Below, one piece after another: positions 27,851 to 40,015 of a DNA stretch of 64,000 bases. The DNA comes from Ornithodoros turicata. Taxonomy: Eukaryota > Arthropoda > Arachnida > Ixodida > Argasidae. The position numbers and the translations under genes were made by a program. The notes under the pieces are model-generated. The model was not told the DNA's origin. It saw nothing but the letters and a program-made list of their open reading frames with translations, and made no database searches. Position 1 is the stretch's first letter. Each line of letters begins with the position of its first letter. The stretch is taken from positions 50,114,489 through 50,178,488 of the forward strand of contig NC_088203.1 in the NCBI RefSeq assembly GCF_037126465.1. The letters run 5' to 3'.

Positions 27851-28317
27851 AGATTGTGAGTATTTATAGCGCTGCAGGCGTTGATCGTTGCTTGTCATCA
27901 CACAATTTTGTAAGGTGCCAGTATACTGATGTATCCTAACAGTGTTTCACAGGTGTCCTGCCGTTCGATTCTTAATTACGTTATGTTTTGCATTCCGAAA
28001 CTAGACCGTCACAGCAGTGCAGCGCTGGGGATTGTACTACAGTACGTTTCCCAGCCAATATTTTAACAAGAAACGATGTGAGGTTAACAAACACCATGTA
28101 TGTAATATCCCGTGCTGCGTTCTGGACAAAAATTGCTCCATAAAGAACGGTCCGGGAAATGATATACTCGCATGGCAGAAAGAGATCGTTCTGTAGAATC
28201 TCAGCCGTTGTTTTAGCCGTGTATCGGTTTCGTATGCTTTATATCAAGCACCGCCGCAGAAAGTGTCTTTTAGTGTCTGCGGTGCTTTGCCTCGCAAATA
28301 TGGACACACCGAAGCAG
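27851..28317. other. Unassigned region
   Basis: No convincing gene or repeat boundary. A CCCATAGAAAACAATGGG palindrome lies at 27825-27842 just to the left. Confidence 0.4.
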
Positions 28318-28530
28318 CCCCCCAGTAAACCAGATATGTCTCAGAAACGTCCACACGATATCCCGCTTGGGATTTTGGGATATCCCAGGGACTAAGCTGA
28401 ATAGCCCGTTGACGTCTCTGGGACAGACAGAGGACCCGTATTTCTTCCACATTTGCTGATCCAGGGAAGGTTCCAGGAATGTCTCTCAGGGATATTCGGA
28501 TATATAGAGGACATATACAGGACATATTAT
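28318..28530. repeat. CACTA-like transposon terminus (fragment)
   Basis: It begins CCCCCCAGTAAACCAGATAT. It then carries many short subterminal repeats (GGATATCCCAGGGACT, TCTCTGGGACAG, ATCCAGGGAAGG, TCTCTCAGGGATATT). The style matches the ends at 35009 and 55672. No partner end was found nearby. Confidence 0.4.
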
Positions 28531-29185
28531 TATTACAGTATTTTATTGCGTTTTTGCAATTTTTACTTATACTACGGAAAATACTACTCTGCAACAGAGA
28601 ACATAGTATCAACTAACGTTTGTTTATTGAATACAAACCAAGTACATTGACGGTATGTGCACTGTAAAAAAACGCTCTTTCTAATAGTACAAAATATTAT
28701 ATTACAACGTAAATAGGCTGATAAGTACAATACTGCAAATGTGTAATGGTGAATATTCAAGAAGACAATGAGGGGTAAGTCCTTTTATGTGCACGTTCAT
28801 TAAAATCTTAAATCAATTAGTGAAACATCATGTACAAAACAGATGATCACTGATAAGGGTCATAATAATAACCATCACGTGATTGCTACGACTCTTCGCA
28901 AAGGTCATCCCTGAAAGATAATCAATAACATAGTTCATTCCATCTATTGGGATAGGAACTCAAACACTGCCATAAATAGGCGTAAAGAACAGACACTCTG
29001 CAACAAGTGGGAACAAATGCAAGACAGTGACTTAGCGCAATTTCTTTCGATGTATATAGATGGTTCGATGCGAAAGCAGCCTAAACACTGGCAGACCCAA
29101 GCGACGTCTTCTGATTTATGCCTGGCTCTTCATTGTTGTAGAGACACCAGGTACTTTACACATGCGTGAGGCTGTCCATGGGTGT
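28531..29185. other. Unassigned AT-rich region
   Basis: Nothing recognisable. Confidence 0.4.
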
Positions 29186-29193
29186 GTATGGAT

Positions 29194-31109
29194 CAGAGAG
29201 TCGAACCGAAACGTTTAACGGTCCGGTTCGGGTTTAGGTTCGGCGATAAGGGTTCGGTCCCGGTTCAGCTCCAGAAAGCAATTATAATGGTTCAAACCGG
29301 TTCTTTCCAAACGGTTCGGTTCCCGAACCGGTTCAGGGGCGACGGGTGCGAATGAAGCACAACAGGCAGGTTAAAATAAGCTTCCGTATGTGTGTTACGG
29401 TGCTTGAAGTGGACAGGAAAGCGTCAGTAGTCGTTCAGGATTTTGAAAGACTTTGTGCGATATGAAAGACAAGATTAGTAGCGGTTACAAGAGGAGCATA
29501 GCCATGAATTACTCGTTTGGGTTGAGTTTCCCCTCACGTATAGCTCAGGTCGCGGAGGTTAACTCACCCACTGGATTGTTCGTAGAATCTCACCAGGAAT
29601 AACAGTCAACCAAACCTCCTACCTTGGCCTAAGTCATTTAAGTAATTGAAATTATTCGCTACCAGTCAGAATCGCGATTACACGTTAATCAGATAACGAC
29701 GCTTCATGGTATGTAAGTGGATAGGAATGGTGCGATCGTGAGCTCCGGGATATTACGTGTACTAAAGGGCACGTTATTGTGTCAGCATTGACCGCCGCCG
29801 TGCTCGGCGTTAGAGTGAAGTGTCTGTGGAACAAAGACAAAGCAAGTGCAAACAGACACTTCGGCTCATTTTAGACCCACTGGCGATTTTTAGATACTGT
29901 ATCAGTATGGTCGTTTTTGCTTCTTTTATTTTAAATCCACAAAGAAAGGCAACTTGGCATGTTCTTTTCATTCTGACCAGCGTGAGTGTGGCCGGTGCTT
30001 TACTTTCTAGTACCCTATAGGCACGCCCGGGCTAACTTAATAAACGAAATGACAGTAACTTCACCTCCTGACCAACCAGCATCCCGAATGACACCGTTTT
30101 TTCAACACGCCCCTGCTTTCAACAAGCCAGGAGAGAACGACGCCACACAAGATGATAGTTGGTGAGGAGGTGAACTTACCGGCATTCCGTTTCATTAAGT
30201 TTACAGTGTGGCTAGCGTATAAGGGGCTTATGTAAGTTCACACGCGCACACGTTGGGAATTATGCTGCAGCGGTTGTACACATGAATGCGTGCTAGAACT
30301 GAGCTCAGGTAGTTTGCTTTCGCAATACACTACGTACAAGAGAACAGAAGAAGAAAAAGGAAGGGGAGAATATTTGAGAGACCGAAGGTCGCACAGCCGA
30401 CGACATATACGTCGGTTGGTCCGCGTATTCGCATTTATCAGGATGCCTGCGATAACGGTAGAGATGATCTCGAAGACATAGCGCTGTCAAAGAAAAACTG
30501 ACAGGTTTGTGTTACAAACGGACTGACTCTGGGTGCAGTGCCTGTTTCTGACGCAAACGTCACAGGATAGTGTCAGTTTCCCATTGACGGTTCTATGTAC
30601 CACCGGTCATTTCTGCTGCTAGGGTGGACACCCTGTGTACAGCTGACTCTGATTAGTATATCATTATAATATGTCACCTATTGACTGCTACCCAAAAATG
30701 TCCCTCATTTCCTGTTGATATCTAATTCTTATATATATTTATGTGTATGTCTTTAGACGTTAGTAGTCCTAGCAGTTTTAAGTTACTATCTGTTGCTATT
30801 TCGTGACTCGAGAAGATCCAAATCATTGTTGGGAGGGCACGACTTTTTCGGCAAGCAAGAGGATGTCTACGAACCTAATAAATGAAGAAAAAATACGAAA
30901 AATAGTTTTTGTGTTCATGCACAACATCCAAAGTTTCGCACTTAATTCCGTGTGAACCGTTATTTGAACCGGAAACCGGTATTTTTTTACCGGTTTAGTT
31001 CCGGTTCAGCTCCAAGATGGTGTCGACTCTTTCGGTTCAGTTCAGTTCCGGTTCGGCCAAAAATAACGGTTAATAACGGTTTTCGGTTCGGGTTCGGTTC
31101 GACTCTCTG
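29194..31109. mobile_element. Non-autonomous hAT element (1.9 kb)
   Basis: The terminal inverted repeats start CAGAGAGTCGAACCGAAA at 29194 and end with GGTTCGACTCTCTG at 31109. The 8-bp target duplication GTATGGAT is perfect (29186-29193 and 31110-31117). CAG-starting ends with 8-bp duplications define the hAT superfamily. Subterminal regions are full of GGTTC/GAACC repeats. There is no transposase; the longest internal ORFs are under 70 codons. Confidence 0.92.
30037..30207. repeat. Foldback MITE-like insert inside the hAT element
   Basis: Bases 30037-30085 (AATAAACGAAATGACAGTAA.. to ..CTCCTGACCAAC) are the inverted partner of 30158-30207. The loop is about 70 bp. It looks like a small DNA-transposon derivative nested in the hAT element. 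Confidence 0.65.
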
Positions 31110-31117
31110 GTATGGAT

Positions 31118-34100
31118 ACTGTAAAACAGTCACGTTTCATCAATCTAGAGTCACATCGCATCCATGTGACAAAAACACACGCAATTCAAACTTTCTGACA
31201 ACTGTTACTGAAATTATATGTAATAAAGAATGCAAAAAGCGCAACTAGCTTACTCTACAGCAAGATTAGCGGTCATGCAAAAACTAAGGAACGTTGAAGA
31301 ACAGCGCAGTAAGACATGAAAAGGTAACTGCTTTCCTTTATATGAAAGACAACTGTAGCTGAGCCAAGCTTATCTACTAGCAGGCTGCTCATAGTTCATA
31401 GAATAGGCCACCGTTGCTTTCATCATCCCCAATGCAAGATATCACAGGGACCTATAAAATAGTACCAGAATCAAATAGATGTGAAGAAATATACTTGCAT
31501 TTTGCAATATGCAACATCTGAAATAACTGCGCTACGTACTGTTTGAGCGTACGCCAAAGTACATATCACACACACGCACAGTCCCACAGTTCGCGCGAGT
31601 TCGTCAGTATTACGCACCAGTCTGAAAACGATAGCTGTTTACTGAGATTCTAAGCTGTTATTGCTCCACACCTCCACCACATGTGATTGTTGAACAAACA
31701 ACAATGCACAGATCTTAAGTGAGGCAAAAGGAAGAACGAAAACTCACCCGAACTCCAAAGCCGGAGAACAAAGGAACGGTATACCTCTCGCACACCACGG
31801 CATTCGCTGTTATGCTCAACGTAGTTGTTCACCGTATTGGCCAGTACTACCTCGATGATATTCCAGTACAAAATACGCATGATGCTGAAGCTCCAAAGAC
31901 CCTTCCGTGCCATATCCTATCGAACTGCTACGACGTGCCTGCGCCTCGCTTGTTTGAAACGCGGTTGGAGAATGTCAATGGCGATGAGGCTGACGTCGTT
32001 ACGCTTCGGCTCGCGCTTGTTGGGAACTTCATTTCTTGTTCCCCTGTCTTTCTCCCTGTTCCTTCTTTCTCCCTGTGTCCTCTTTCCTCTTTTGTTCTTT
32101 CTTCGTTCTTCCTTTCTTCATACCTCACCTACGTGCCCGACCATAATAATTCCCGTGGAAAAGGTAAAATATGTTTTTTCTCTCTCCGTTTATTGACTAT
32201 CGTGCGATATGTATTGAGTCGTTACAAATATGATTATAGAGGGTGTGGATATGAGGGTAAAAAAATAAATATTATTAGTAATGGAGGAATGCGTGAGATA
32301 AATACCACATCAAACAGTCCTTACTCTACATGCGAACGGCACTTTAGAATTTATAAATAAAATACAGTGCGAACAAACTGGGTGCGCAGTATGTTGACTA
32401 AAGGCGCAACGACTTTTCGATTCGTGATACAGATTGACAATATGGTGAAGGTGCAATGTAGAATCCACGCAAATATTTGCTGCGTAAATCCTCAGTTGGG
32501 TGGCTTGTGGAAACTCAACGTTGTTTCTTTGCGTTCATAATCCACCATTGACCAGGCACAGTTGAAATAGCGTTGATTCAGCGCTATCTTTATACGCACA
32601 ACATTGTTCAACATTAGTCAACATTAGATTCTACGTTACAACAACAGTCGGTGTTGACTGGCAGATTATTCTGTGAGAGCTTTTTTATTTGCTCTGATGG
32701 ACATGTCTTAAGCGAGAAATTAGTTATTGAAAGAGAGTTTATAACATTTTGATGCAAAAAATGAAATTGTCACGCATTTGGAGAATGCTGGAAATGGCTG
32801 TTATAGCCGCAAGAATCTTTATTGTAATGTAAAGAAATGTCATTGTTGTGATATTCGTAGCATATCCACAAAATATTCACTGGGGGATATTTGTGACGTT
32901 TCATGGTGGATATACAGCGGACGTTGAGAGGATACACGTGACATCTGTGACGTGTGAGACCAATTTGGGAGGTCTGTGGGATATTGATGGTTTGCTGGGC
33001 CAAATACGTTGTGAGCGTGATCTAATTGCTTCACGCAATTAGAACACGCTCGTTAGGACAGTTAATCAGGTAGTGATGTAAGCTTAATCAATTAAATTAC
33101 TTAAAAGTGGTAACACCTCCTTGAGACGCAAGATTTACCTCTTTTTGAAGTACAGCCCTTCTATGTTTGTTTGTTTCTTCCTTCATTTGTTCTGATTATT
33201 TGCAGGCGCGGTTGTGCCAAACTGATTGTCCTTCTCGAGTACTCACATGCTTTTGCTGAATACAACTGCAGCGTGAGCAAAGCTGCTTAGGAACGGGGGC
33301 CTGCTATCCAGTGCTGACTTTGTCATGCTTGTTATGTGGAGCACGTTCGAAAAAATGCAGTTACAGATCTGAAACTCCAATGAGTATCATCGTCATCTAA
33401 AAGAGAGCGTCGTAGCACCGTTGTGAGACCAGACACGCTTTCTGAATATCTTCTATGGCTCCTTCCGCAGTTTGCACAATTTTGTTCAGCATCGAAGTCT
33501 CTCATAGGAACCACTTTGCATTAACTGTGACTTCCATCTTACATTTTGATGTGCAAGAGCCTTCTTGCACTACACACGTATGGTCTGCAACAGGATAATT
33601 GCAGCAGGACGATTTGGAGCTTGAAACAGTTGTGATTTTGTCATTTTGGCCCTCGTGTACCCCGTCTGTGAAACGTAAACAAAAAAATCTAACACGATAT
33701 GCTTTTGTAAAGAAGGTCACTGATGGTGAGTAAAGAGAATATACAAGTTCAAGTTTATTCAACATTTTATATCATACATTATATTATTCAACATTTTATA
33801 TCAAGTTTATACAACATCAAGTTTATTAAAGTTATTTCTTGCACTTATGCATTTCAGGATACAATGAACGTGCAGGGAGGTCACAAAAGACTACATTTAT
33901 TGTTTTATGACCTTGCTACAATGACAATATATATTTTAGGAATGCAATGGACAGGTACTCTCTCTAAATTTGTAGCACTCAATTTTAAGTTAGAATGAGC
34001 AATGAATAGCAACTTCCCTCCTGGTATTTTCTTATATATGATGAATTTTGAATTTAATGTGATCAAATATTTGTTAATATAATAGTATATATAAGAATAT

Positions 34101-35000
34101 AATACGTGATAAATGAATGTGATCAACAGTAGATGTAAACACCGGTAGCCAGAGAAGTGCATTCTCAAGAAATAATTTTCTTCTTATAGCATATATGTGC
34201 ATGCCTATTAACTGAAACAATTATCACGGTTCTCACGGTTTTAATTTCTGAGAGTGTACTGTAGAGACGGCTTAAATCTACAACAGTTAATACAAGGTAT
34301 TATATACTGTGAATACATTTAAAAATCCCATGTGACACATACTTTTTTGGAGGTGCTGTGGTAATCAAAGTTTGTGGGCATTACGCAGGTTCTGCACCCA
34401 TTTCTTGAGTATGTCGAGGCAGCTGTGAAGTAAGATGCATTGATGATGATTATTCCAATTTTTATAGTGCATCGACAACAAAGGAAATAATACATCAGAA
34501 CATTGGTTTGGGTGCAACCAGTTAAAAATGAATACGTTGTTTAATAAATGCATTGGACAAATGTTAAAACATCAGTTTAAAACATGGTTTACAATCCCTG
34601 TATCTTCTAAAAATTAAAAAGATGAAAAACTATTCTAAAAAGAATATGGGGAACTCTTCTAAAAAGAATTATAATCTCTAATTATTATATTGCTGGGTGA
34701 AGGAGCCTAAAGTGTAAGGTGTGTTTCTGATGTGAACATGTAAGAAAATATGCAAAACTGAGAGAGGCTAACCACAGTGCGTGCACTGAGGTTGTTCCTT
34801 CCTGTAAAGTAGAAACCAGTGGATGAGGAACGTGATACTTACCTGTATACCCAGCCGTATCACACTACACAGATTATTCACTGGGTAGCCCTCATGACGA
34901 AACCTGTATTGAGAGACCACTTTTGCCTTAAAAACTGCTTCAAATAGCACGACACGCTACAAATTATTACTATCGTAACAAGCTGACGATACAGCTCAGA
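31118..35000. other. Long unassigned region
   Basis: No ORF here has recognisable domain content. A pyrimidine-rich tract lies at 32035-32120. A short inverted repeat flanks 33020-33050 (TCTAATTGCTTCACGCAATTAGA). A sequence with CACTGGGGGATATTTG at 32888 resembles CACTA-like ends but has no partner. The 33740-34350 stretch is AT-rich with repeats of TTATTCAACATTTTATATCA. Host intergenic or intronic DNA is the default reading. Confidence 0.5.
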
Positions 35001-35459
35001 CAAAGGCGTCCCCAAGAACACACACGATCCTCAGGATATCCTCACAGTGTCATCGTGTCCTAGTCCTTCGATATCTGTCCCCAGAGTGTCCTGAGGATGA
35101 CACTCGCGGATTGTCCGTGAAGAGTCATTCGCGTACGTCCTTAGCCTGTCCCCGTGGGTAGCTAAGGGGACGGAAATATTGTTCGCTATATGGGAGCTGC
35201 CTGTGATCAGCATTTGATACCAGATTGCATATTTTCGTACTTTTTTATTAACTGTGCTTGACATGCTGTTATTCTGGTTACAAAAGTACCCGTGTGGCAA
35301 AAGAGATAATTCAATAATATTTGATTGAGAATGTATCATACGATTGCATGACCCCTGTTATAGGCCACTGTCATACCAGTCCTGACTGCAAGCTACCTTG
35401 TATGTACTAAAAGTCATATTAAAAATGCACTTGTCTGTACATTATGAAGTCAATGCCGT

Positions 35460-36580
35460 TTATTTCTGGGCGGCTTTGCCTTGACTTCTGGGCACTTTAT
35501 CAGATTTAAGTTGCAGGAAATTCAATTTTCCCAAATGCACTACAAAATTCAGGTTATTTTCATCTGTACAAGTACAGATGTGAAGGGATACCTGGAAAGA
35601 ATTCTGTCTAGCAGGTTGACGAGTCCGGGCTCCTGCTTCACGCTGTGCTCCTCGTACAAACATTAATTTAAAAGGATGCTCGTTATATATGTGACGACTC
35701 CAAAAACATTTGTGAATGAGGCACATATAATTTGACACAGCTTTGGAATTGACAAGTTTGACAGAGAAAATCCTTTCAAAAGTAAGTTTATTCAATAAAT
35801 TGGGTAGTGTACAATCCAAAGATTGGTTACCATAATTAGTCTCTACCGTAGCAATTTTCCACAGATGATCATGACGTGTGTTACGTAACGATGATTTAGA
35901 CTCTAAATTAATATTACAGTTCGTTTTATCTAACTTGTTAAATAGACAACGTAGCCTAGTCATATAAATCTAAATGCATCCAATATGTGGTACTGCCAAA
36001 AACTTGCTTCTGTGGAATCCCTATAACCTAAATCTGCAACTATGCACAACATCCTATTTTTTCATGATCTGCTGTTCACCTAAATTTTCCTGCGTAGTGG
36101 ACCTCATACTAGAAAACCATAATTGTAATATGATAAAAAGAGCAAATTATAAAAAAGCAATTTTACATGGAATGGAAAAATGTGCCTGTCAATTAGCCCA
36201 AATGCTCTAGATAACTTCTTGTTAATATCAGTTACATGCACGTCTCATGGTAATCTTTCATGAAAAGTAACACTAGTGATTTTATTGAATCAACAGTCTC
36301 TATTGGCACATCGTTGAACATCAATTGAGTATTTACATTTTTTTTTACCTAAAGATCATATCTTGGCTTTTGGACATATATGACTTTAAGCGAATTTTGC
36401 GTTAGTCCATGTACTCACTTTTGAGAGTATTTAAATTTGCCTCCGTCATTATGTTACCCATACTGTCACAAATATACTAGTATCCTCAGTGTATGAAATC
36501 AGCTTACAATTTGTATGAAACTACACGATGTCATTAACATACACTATAAATAACACTACTTGGTTACAAATCAAGGTTAC
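35460..36580 (-). pseudogene. LINE reverse transcriptase, 5' truncated and decayed
   Basis: The minus strand shows LFIVYVNDIV, then KLISYTEDTSIFV (the FADD-type catalytic motif, damaged), then MFNDVPIETVDSIKSL. After several stops comes an open C-terminal part (35460-35963) with TVETNYGNQSLDCTLPNLLN, the typical last block of CR1/Jockey-type LINE ORF2. Everything upstream of the catalytic palm is missing, as expected of incomplete reverse transcription. Confidence 0.75.
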
Positions 36581-36657
36581 CTTTTCTTTACAGGAACAGA
36601 AGATGTATGTCAGCTTAACACCATTCCATTGCAAAATATGTTTCTTGCTATAGTCAT

Positions 36658-37577
36658 GTTCAACTTAAGAAGGAAAAAAAATATAATCCATCATGTAGAT
36701 ACACCGTTGGAGATAAGGGGACACACTAGCACGACAGGCAAGATACTGCACCACCACCATGGGGTTGGGCACATGTGGTGTAATGCGGCCAGCCAATACG
36801 GAAGCAGAGTGGGTGAGACGGATTGCATTATCTAGTGGAGGAAGCAGCGATATCTTTGTGCCCAGCCATCCTATCTGCAGTGCAGTACTATTTTTAAGGT
36901 TGACGGCAGTGATGGCCACTAACTACTTCTACAGTAGTTTAACTATAAATACTAACTACTTTGTGATTGAGTAGTTTATCTAGTAGTTCAACTACTTTTC
37001 AGGGGAGTAGTTAAAACTACTTTTTTAACTACAGCAATGTAGTTTAACTACGTCTATAACTACTTAACGTTGTCCACAAACACCAATCCCTTGTAATGTT
37101 CTTGGACACCTAAATATGAATCACGAGCAATGAGAAACTCTGGCTCAAGCCACTGCTACGATCGTCATATACAAAGCTTGCGGAGGGATTCTTTCTGTGC
37201 CTACGCGATGAACTAAGTTGCAGAATTATTTCACAGCAAATGAGGCTTCACTAGACAAGCATTGAAAGTGAAGATTTAGTAGACATGCACGACACAATTG
37301 CTCTGCACCTCCGTTGTCATCAAACAAGTAGCTCAAGGTAAAAGTCGGAAGCACAATCTACCGTAAAGCTGGCGGCCAAATCGGAAGTAGCTGGCGTGTT
37401 CAGTAACCTAACTACTGTAGTTAACTACTTAAAATAGTAGTTTAACTAGTAGTTGCCACTACATTTCTGCAAGTAGTTGCTAACTACTTTTTAACTACAA
37501 TCAGGTAGTTTAACTACATGTAGTTAACTACTGGCCATCACTGGTTGACGGACTACATTTGATCCTTCTTAAGTTGA
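36658..37577. repeat. 17-bp inverted repeats around the hAT insertion
   Basis: GTTCAACTTAAGAAGGA at 36659-36675 recurs inverted at 37561-37577. It may mark an older DNA transposon into which the 637-bp hAT element inserted. No target duplication was found. Confidence 0.4.
36907..37543. mobile_element. Non-autonomous hAT element (637 bp) rich in TAGTTA repeats
   Basis: Ends CAGTGATGGCC and GGCCATCACTG are perfectly inverted and flanked by the 8-bp target duplication GTTGACGG (36899-36906 and 37544-37551). Both subterminal regions contain dozens of AACTACT/AGTAGTT repeats. There is no coding capacity. Confidence 0.93.
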
Positions 37578-39900
37578 ACACAACTATACAGTGGTAAGCT
37601 AATGCAAACTAATGCAAGACATGGCGTACGAAAAACAGTAGCCCACCTTTTCTGCTTCCTTTTTGCTCGTTTCAGATAACTTTACATTATGTTCGTGCCG
37701 CCGTTATTAGCAGATGCATAGACAATGATAAGTGGATGGGACGCATAACCTCCATGCATCACTTCTTTCAGACATCTGGATTTCATTGAATTTCGATTTA
37801 TTTATTTATTTTGGCTATTACCATTGTATCAGGGAATGTATTTTGTAATGGAACGGGGTAAACAGACCAAGTATTTTCCGTAAAAGAGATTGCTGACTTC
37901 TTAAATTTGTGACTTAAGAAAATTCAATTTCTCCCAAATTTTAATTGATAAAAGTGCTCTGAAATCATGGCAAGAGCTTCCCCGAGATCAATAGAGTTGA
38001 TTTTTTAATATGATTTTTTGGAAAGATAGGTGAAACACCCCGTACTTGGAATAGATGTTCAAAACTGCAACACAAACCCTTCACGTGACAATGTCCATCG
38101 CAATAGTAACCTTGGAAGATTGCATTATATATACATGGGCTATGCATGCAATTGTGCACACAAATTTGTTAAAATATGTTGAGAGAACCGAGAAGATTGT
38201 GCCCAGCTGGAGTGGCCATTCACAGCCCATAAACCTTGAGCAAGAGGACACATAAGCAAAAATGCACACACACCGGGGCTCACAACCAGTGGACTGAAGT
38301 GTGCAGACCATGAAGAGATTTCCAAAAAATCTGAGTTCTCAGTGGAGAATGGCTCCAAGCGGACTGACGTCACATACATCCTTTGCTCACTCCAAGGTTA
38401 CACCAAGCAAGTGGCCCGAGCCGCAAGCTTTTGACATCATAGTCAGTTTCTTTGTCGTGCTGGCAGTGGAGGCATCGAAGCAGTTACCTTTTTTGGCTGT
38501 GGATTTTACTTAATACCTCTGTCATTATTTCCAGTGTTGGGTTAATACTCCACATGATGAATGGATTAGTGGGTAGGAATGCATTACATATGCTTGCAGA
38601 GGCCTTTGGGATGTCTTCATGATCCCTTTAACACACGCTGTCGACAGTGCCGGCATCAGACTGTGCCGCCGAAATGCCTCCACAAGCATGGCAAATGTTA
38701 TTGAAGAAGAAAAAAAGAATCAATACTGCTTTTTAGTTTTTGTGACATTCCTTGGTCATCTTGATATCGGCAAATGGCAACTTTGTAACTTTCAGGTAAT
38801 GCTGCTTTTGTATTTCGTCTATTGTTTCATTTTTAGAGCCATAGAGCAGGTACGGAACTACATTCTTAATGTTTTTGCTCGCTCAACTTATGAATTAAGA
38901 AAACAACAACATAGAGTGAATATTTCAGATAATACCATCTCATCAGGAATCGCAGCCCACACAACGACACTACATTAATTAGGGGACACGACTTGTGGAA
39001 TACTACGTGTAGCCGCACAAGGCAGGACGTGAGTTCGAATTAGACTGGGGAGACTGTGCTTCCCCAAGTTTGTACAGAGCGCCTAATAACGGTGTAGTTA
39101 TGTTTCGTAAACGCAATATACAATTCGTGTTTATCATTGGCCTGGATCAAAGTTATGTTACGTGAATAAGTTATGTTACTCTCACGATCGGCTTTACAAT
39201 CAAGCACTCTCTCTTTTATGCTGTCAGTGATGCAGTCTTAAAAACTCGAAATAACTGGGAGTACAGTGTTGGGGAAGGCAGACATCAATAACGGTTGCAA
39301 GAAGAGGAGTACGGTGATATAGCGTCCACACGCACTACTCACGAAGTCACCGTGTGCGAATTGTTGCTTTGCACTTGCACCCCTAACGTATTGCGATGTA
39401 GAAGCAGTTAACACACTCATGCCGAACATACACAACACAGTTAATTTCGCACTGCAACATATTTCCACAAGTAGAGATCGGTTTTCCGATACGGAAAAAC
39501 AAAGCACGGATTGATGTTTGTTTATATTCCCTTTGGGAGATTTGGATTTGGATGGATTCCGATTAGATCCGATCGGATTACAAGCACGAGAGACGGCACG
39601 TCACATTCTTCGATTTCATGATTTCATATCTTCATATCTTATTCGCCATTCGTTATACTAATAAAAAGTAAACTAGTATTTAAAAAGTGAGACATTTTCA
39701 GTAATGCTTGGATGAGTTTGTGCTATTGTGCTATTCCCGTAAATGGTTTATATTGTACTTCACTTCCATGTTCAGTTCCGCCTCCAGGTTTTATGGCCGG
39801 TGTAGTGTGTTTCGAAAGTTCGAAGCGTTCCGTGGTTCGTCATTGTTCATCAGCATTTTTCGAGCAGATTTCAAGCTGTGGGTGCTTCGCAAAGCTGCTG
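37552..39900. other. Unassigned region left of the transposase
   Basis: No secure gene. One plus-strand frame (38619-38978) has a weak resemblance to a Harbinger nuclease tail and is not called. TTGGATTTGGATGGATTCC-type short repeats lie near 39540. Confidence 0.4.
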
Positions 39901-40015
39901 CGGCACATTCCTTGCTTCTGTCGAGATGTCAGACGAACGTAAGAAACATGTCTTGTTTTAGGCTCCGTGTATAACATGCTGTGCGAAAGTGCGTCTTATG
40001 ACCTAGGTGTTCGGC

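Noticed and set aside
31719..32360. A 213-codon plus-strand gene
   Set aside because: It runs through a pyrimidine tract and has no recognisable motif; probably a chance frame.
38619..38978. PIF/Harbinger nuclease tail
   Set aside because: MIPLTHAVDSAG followed by a ..NVIEE stretch is faintly reminiscent, but the conserved AE..YN and FG residues are missing and no upstream DDE region is visible.
38995..39060. tRNA-like B box near GAGTTCGAATT
   Set aside because: No matching acceptor or A-box arrangement could be drawn.
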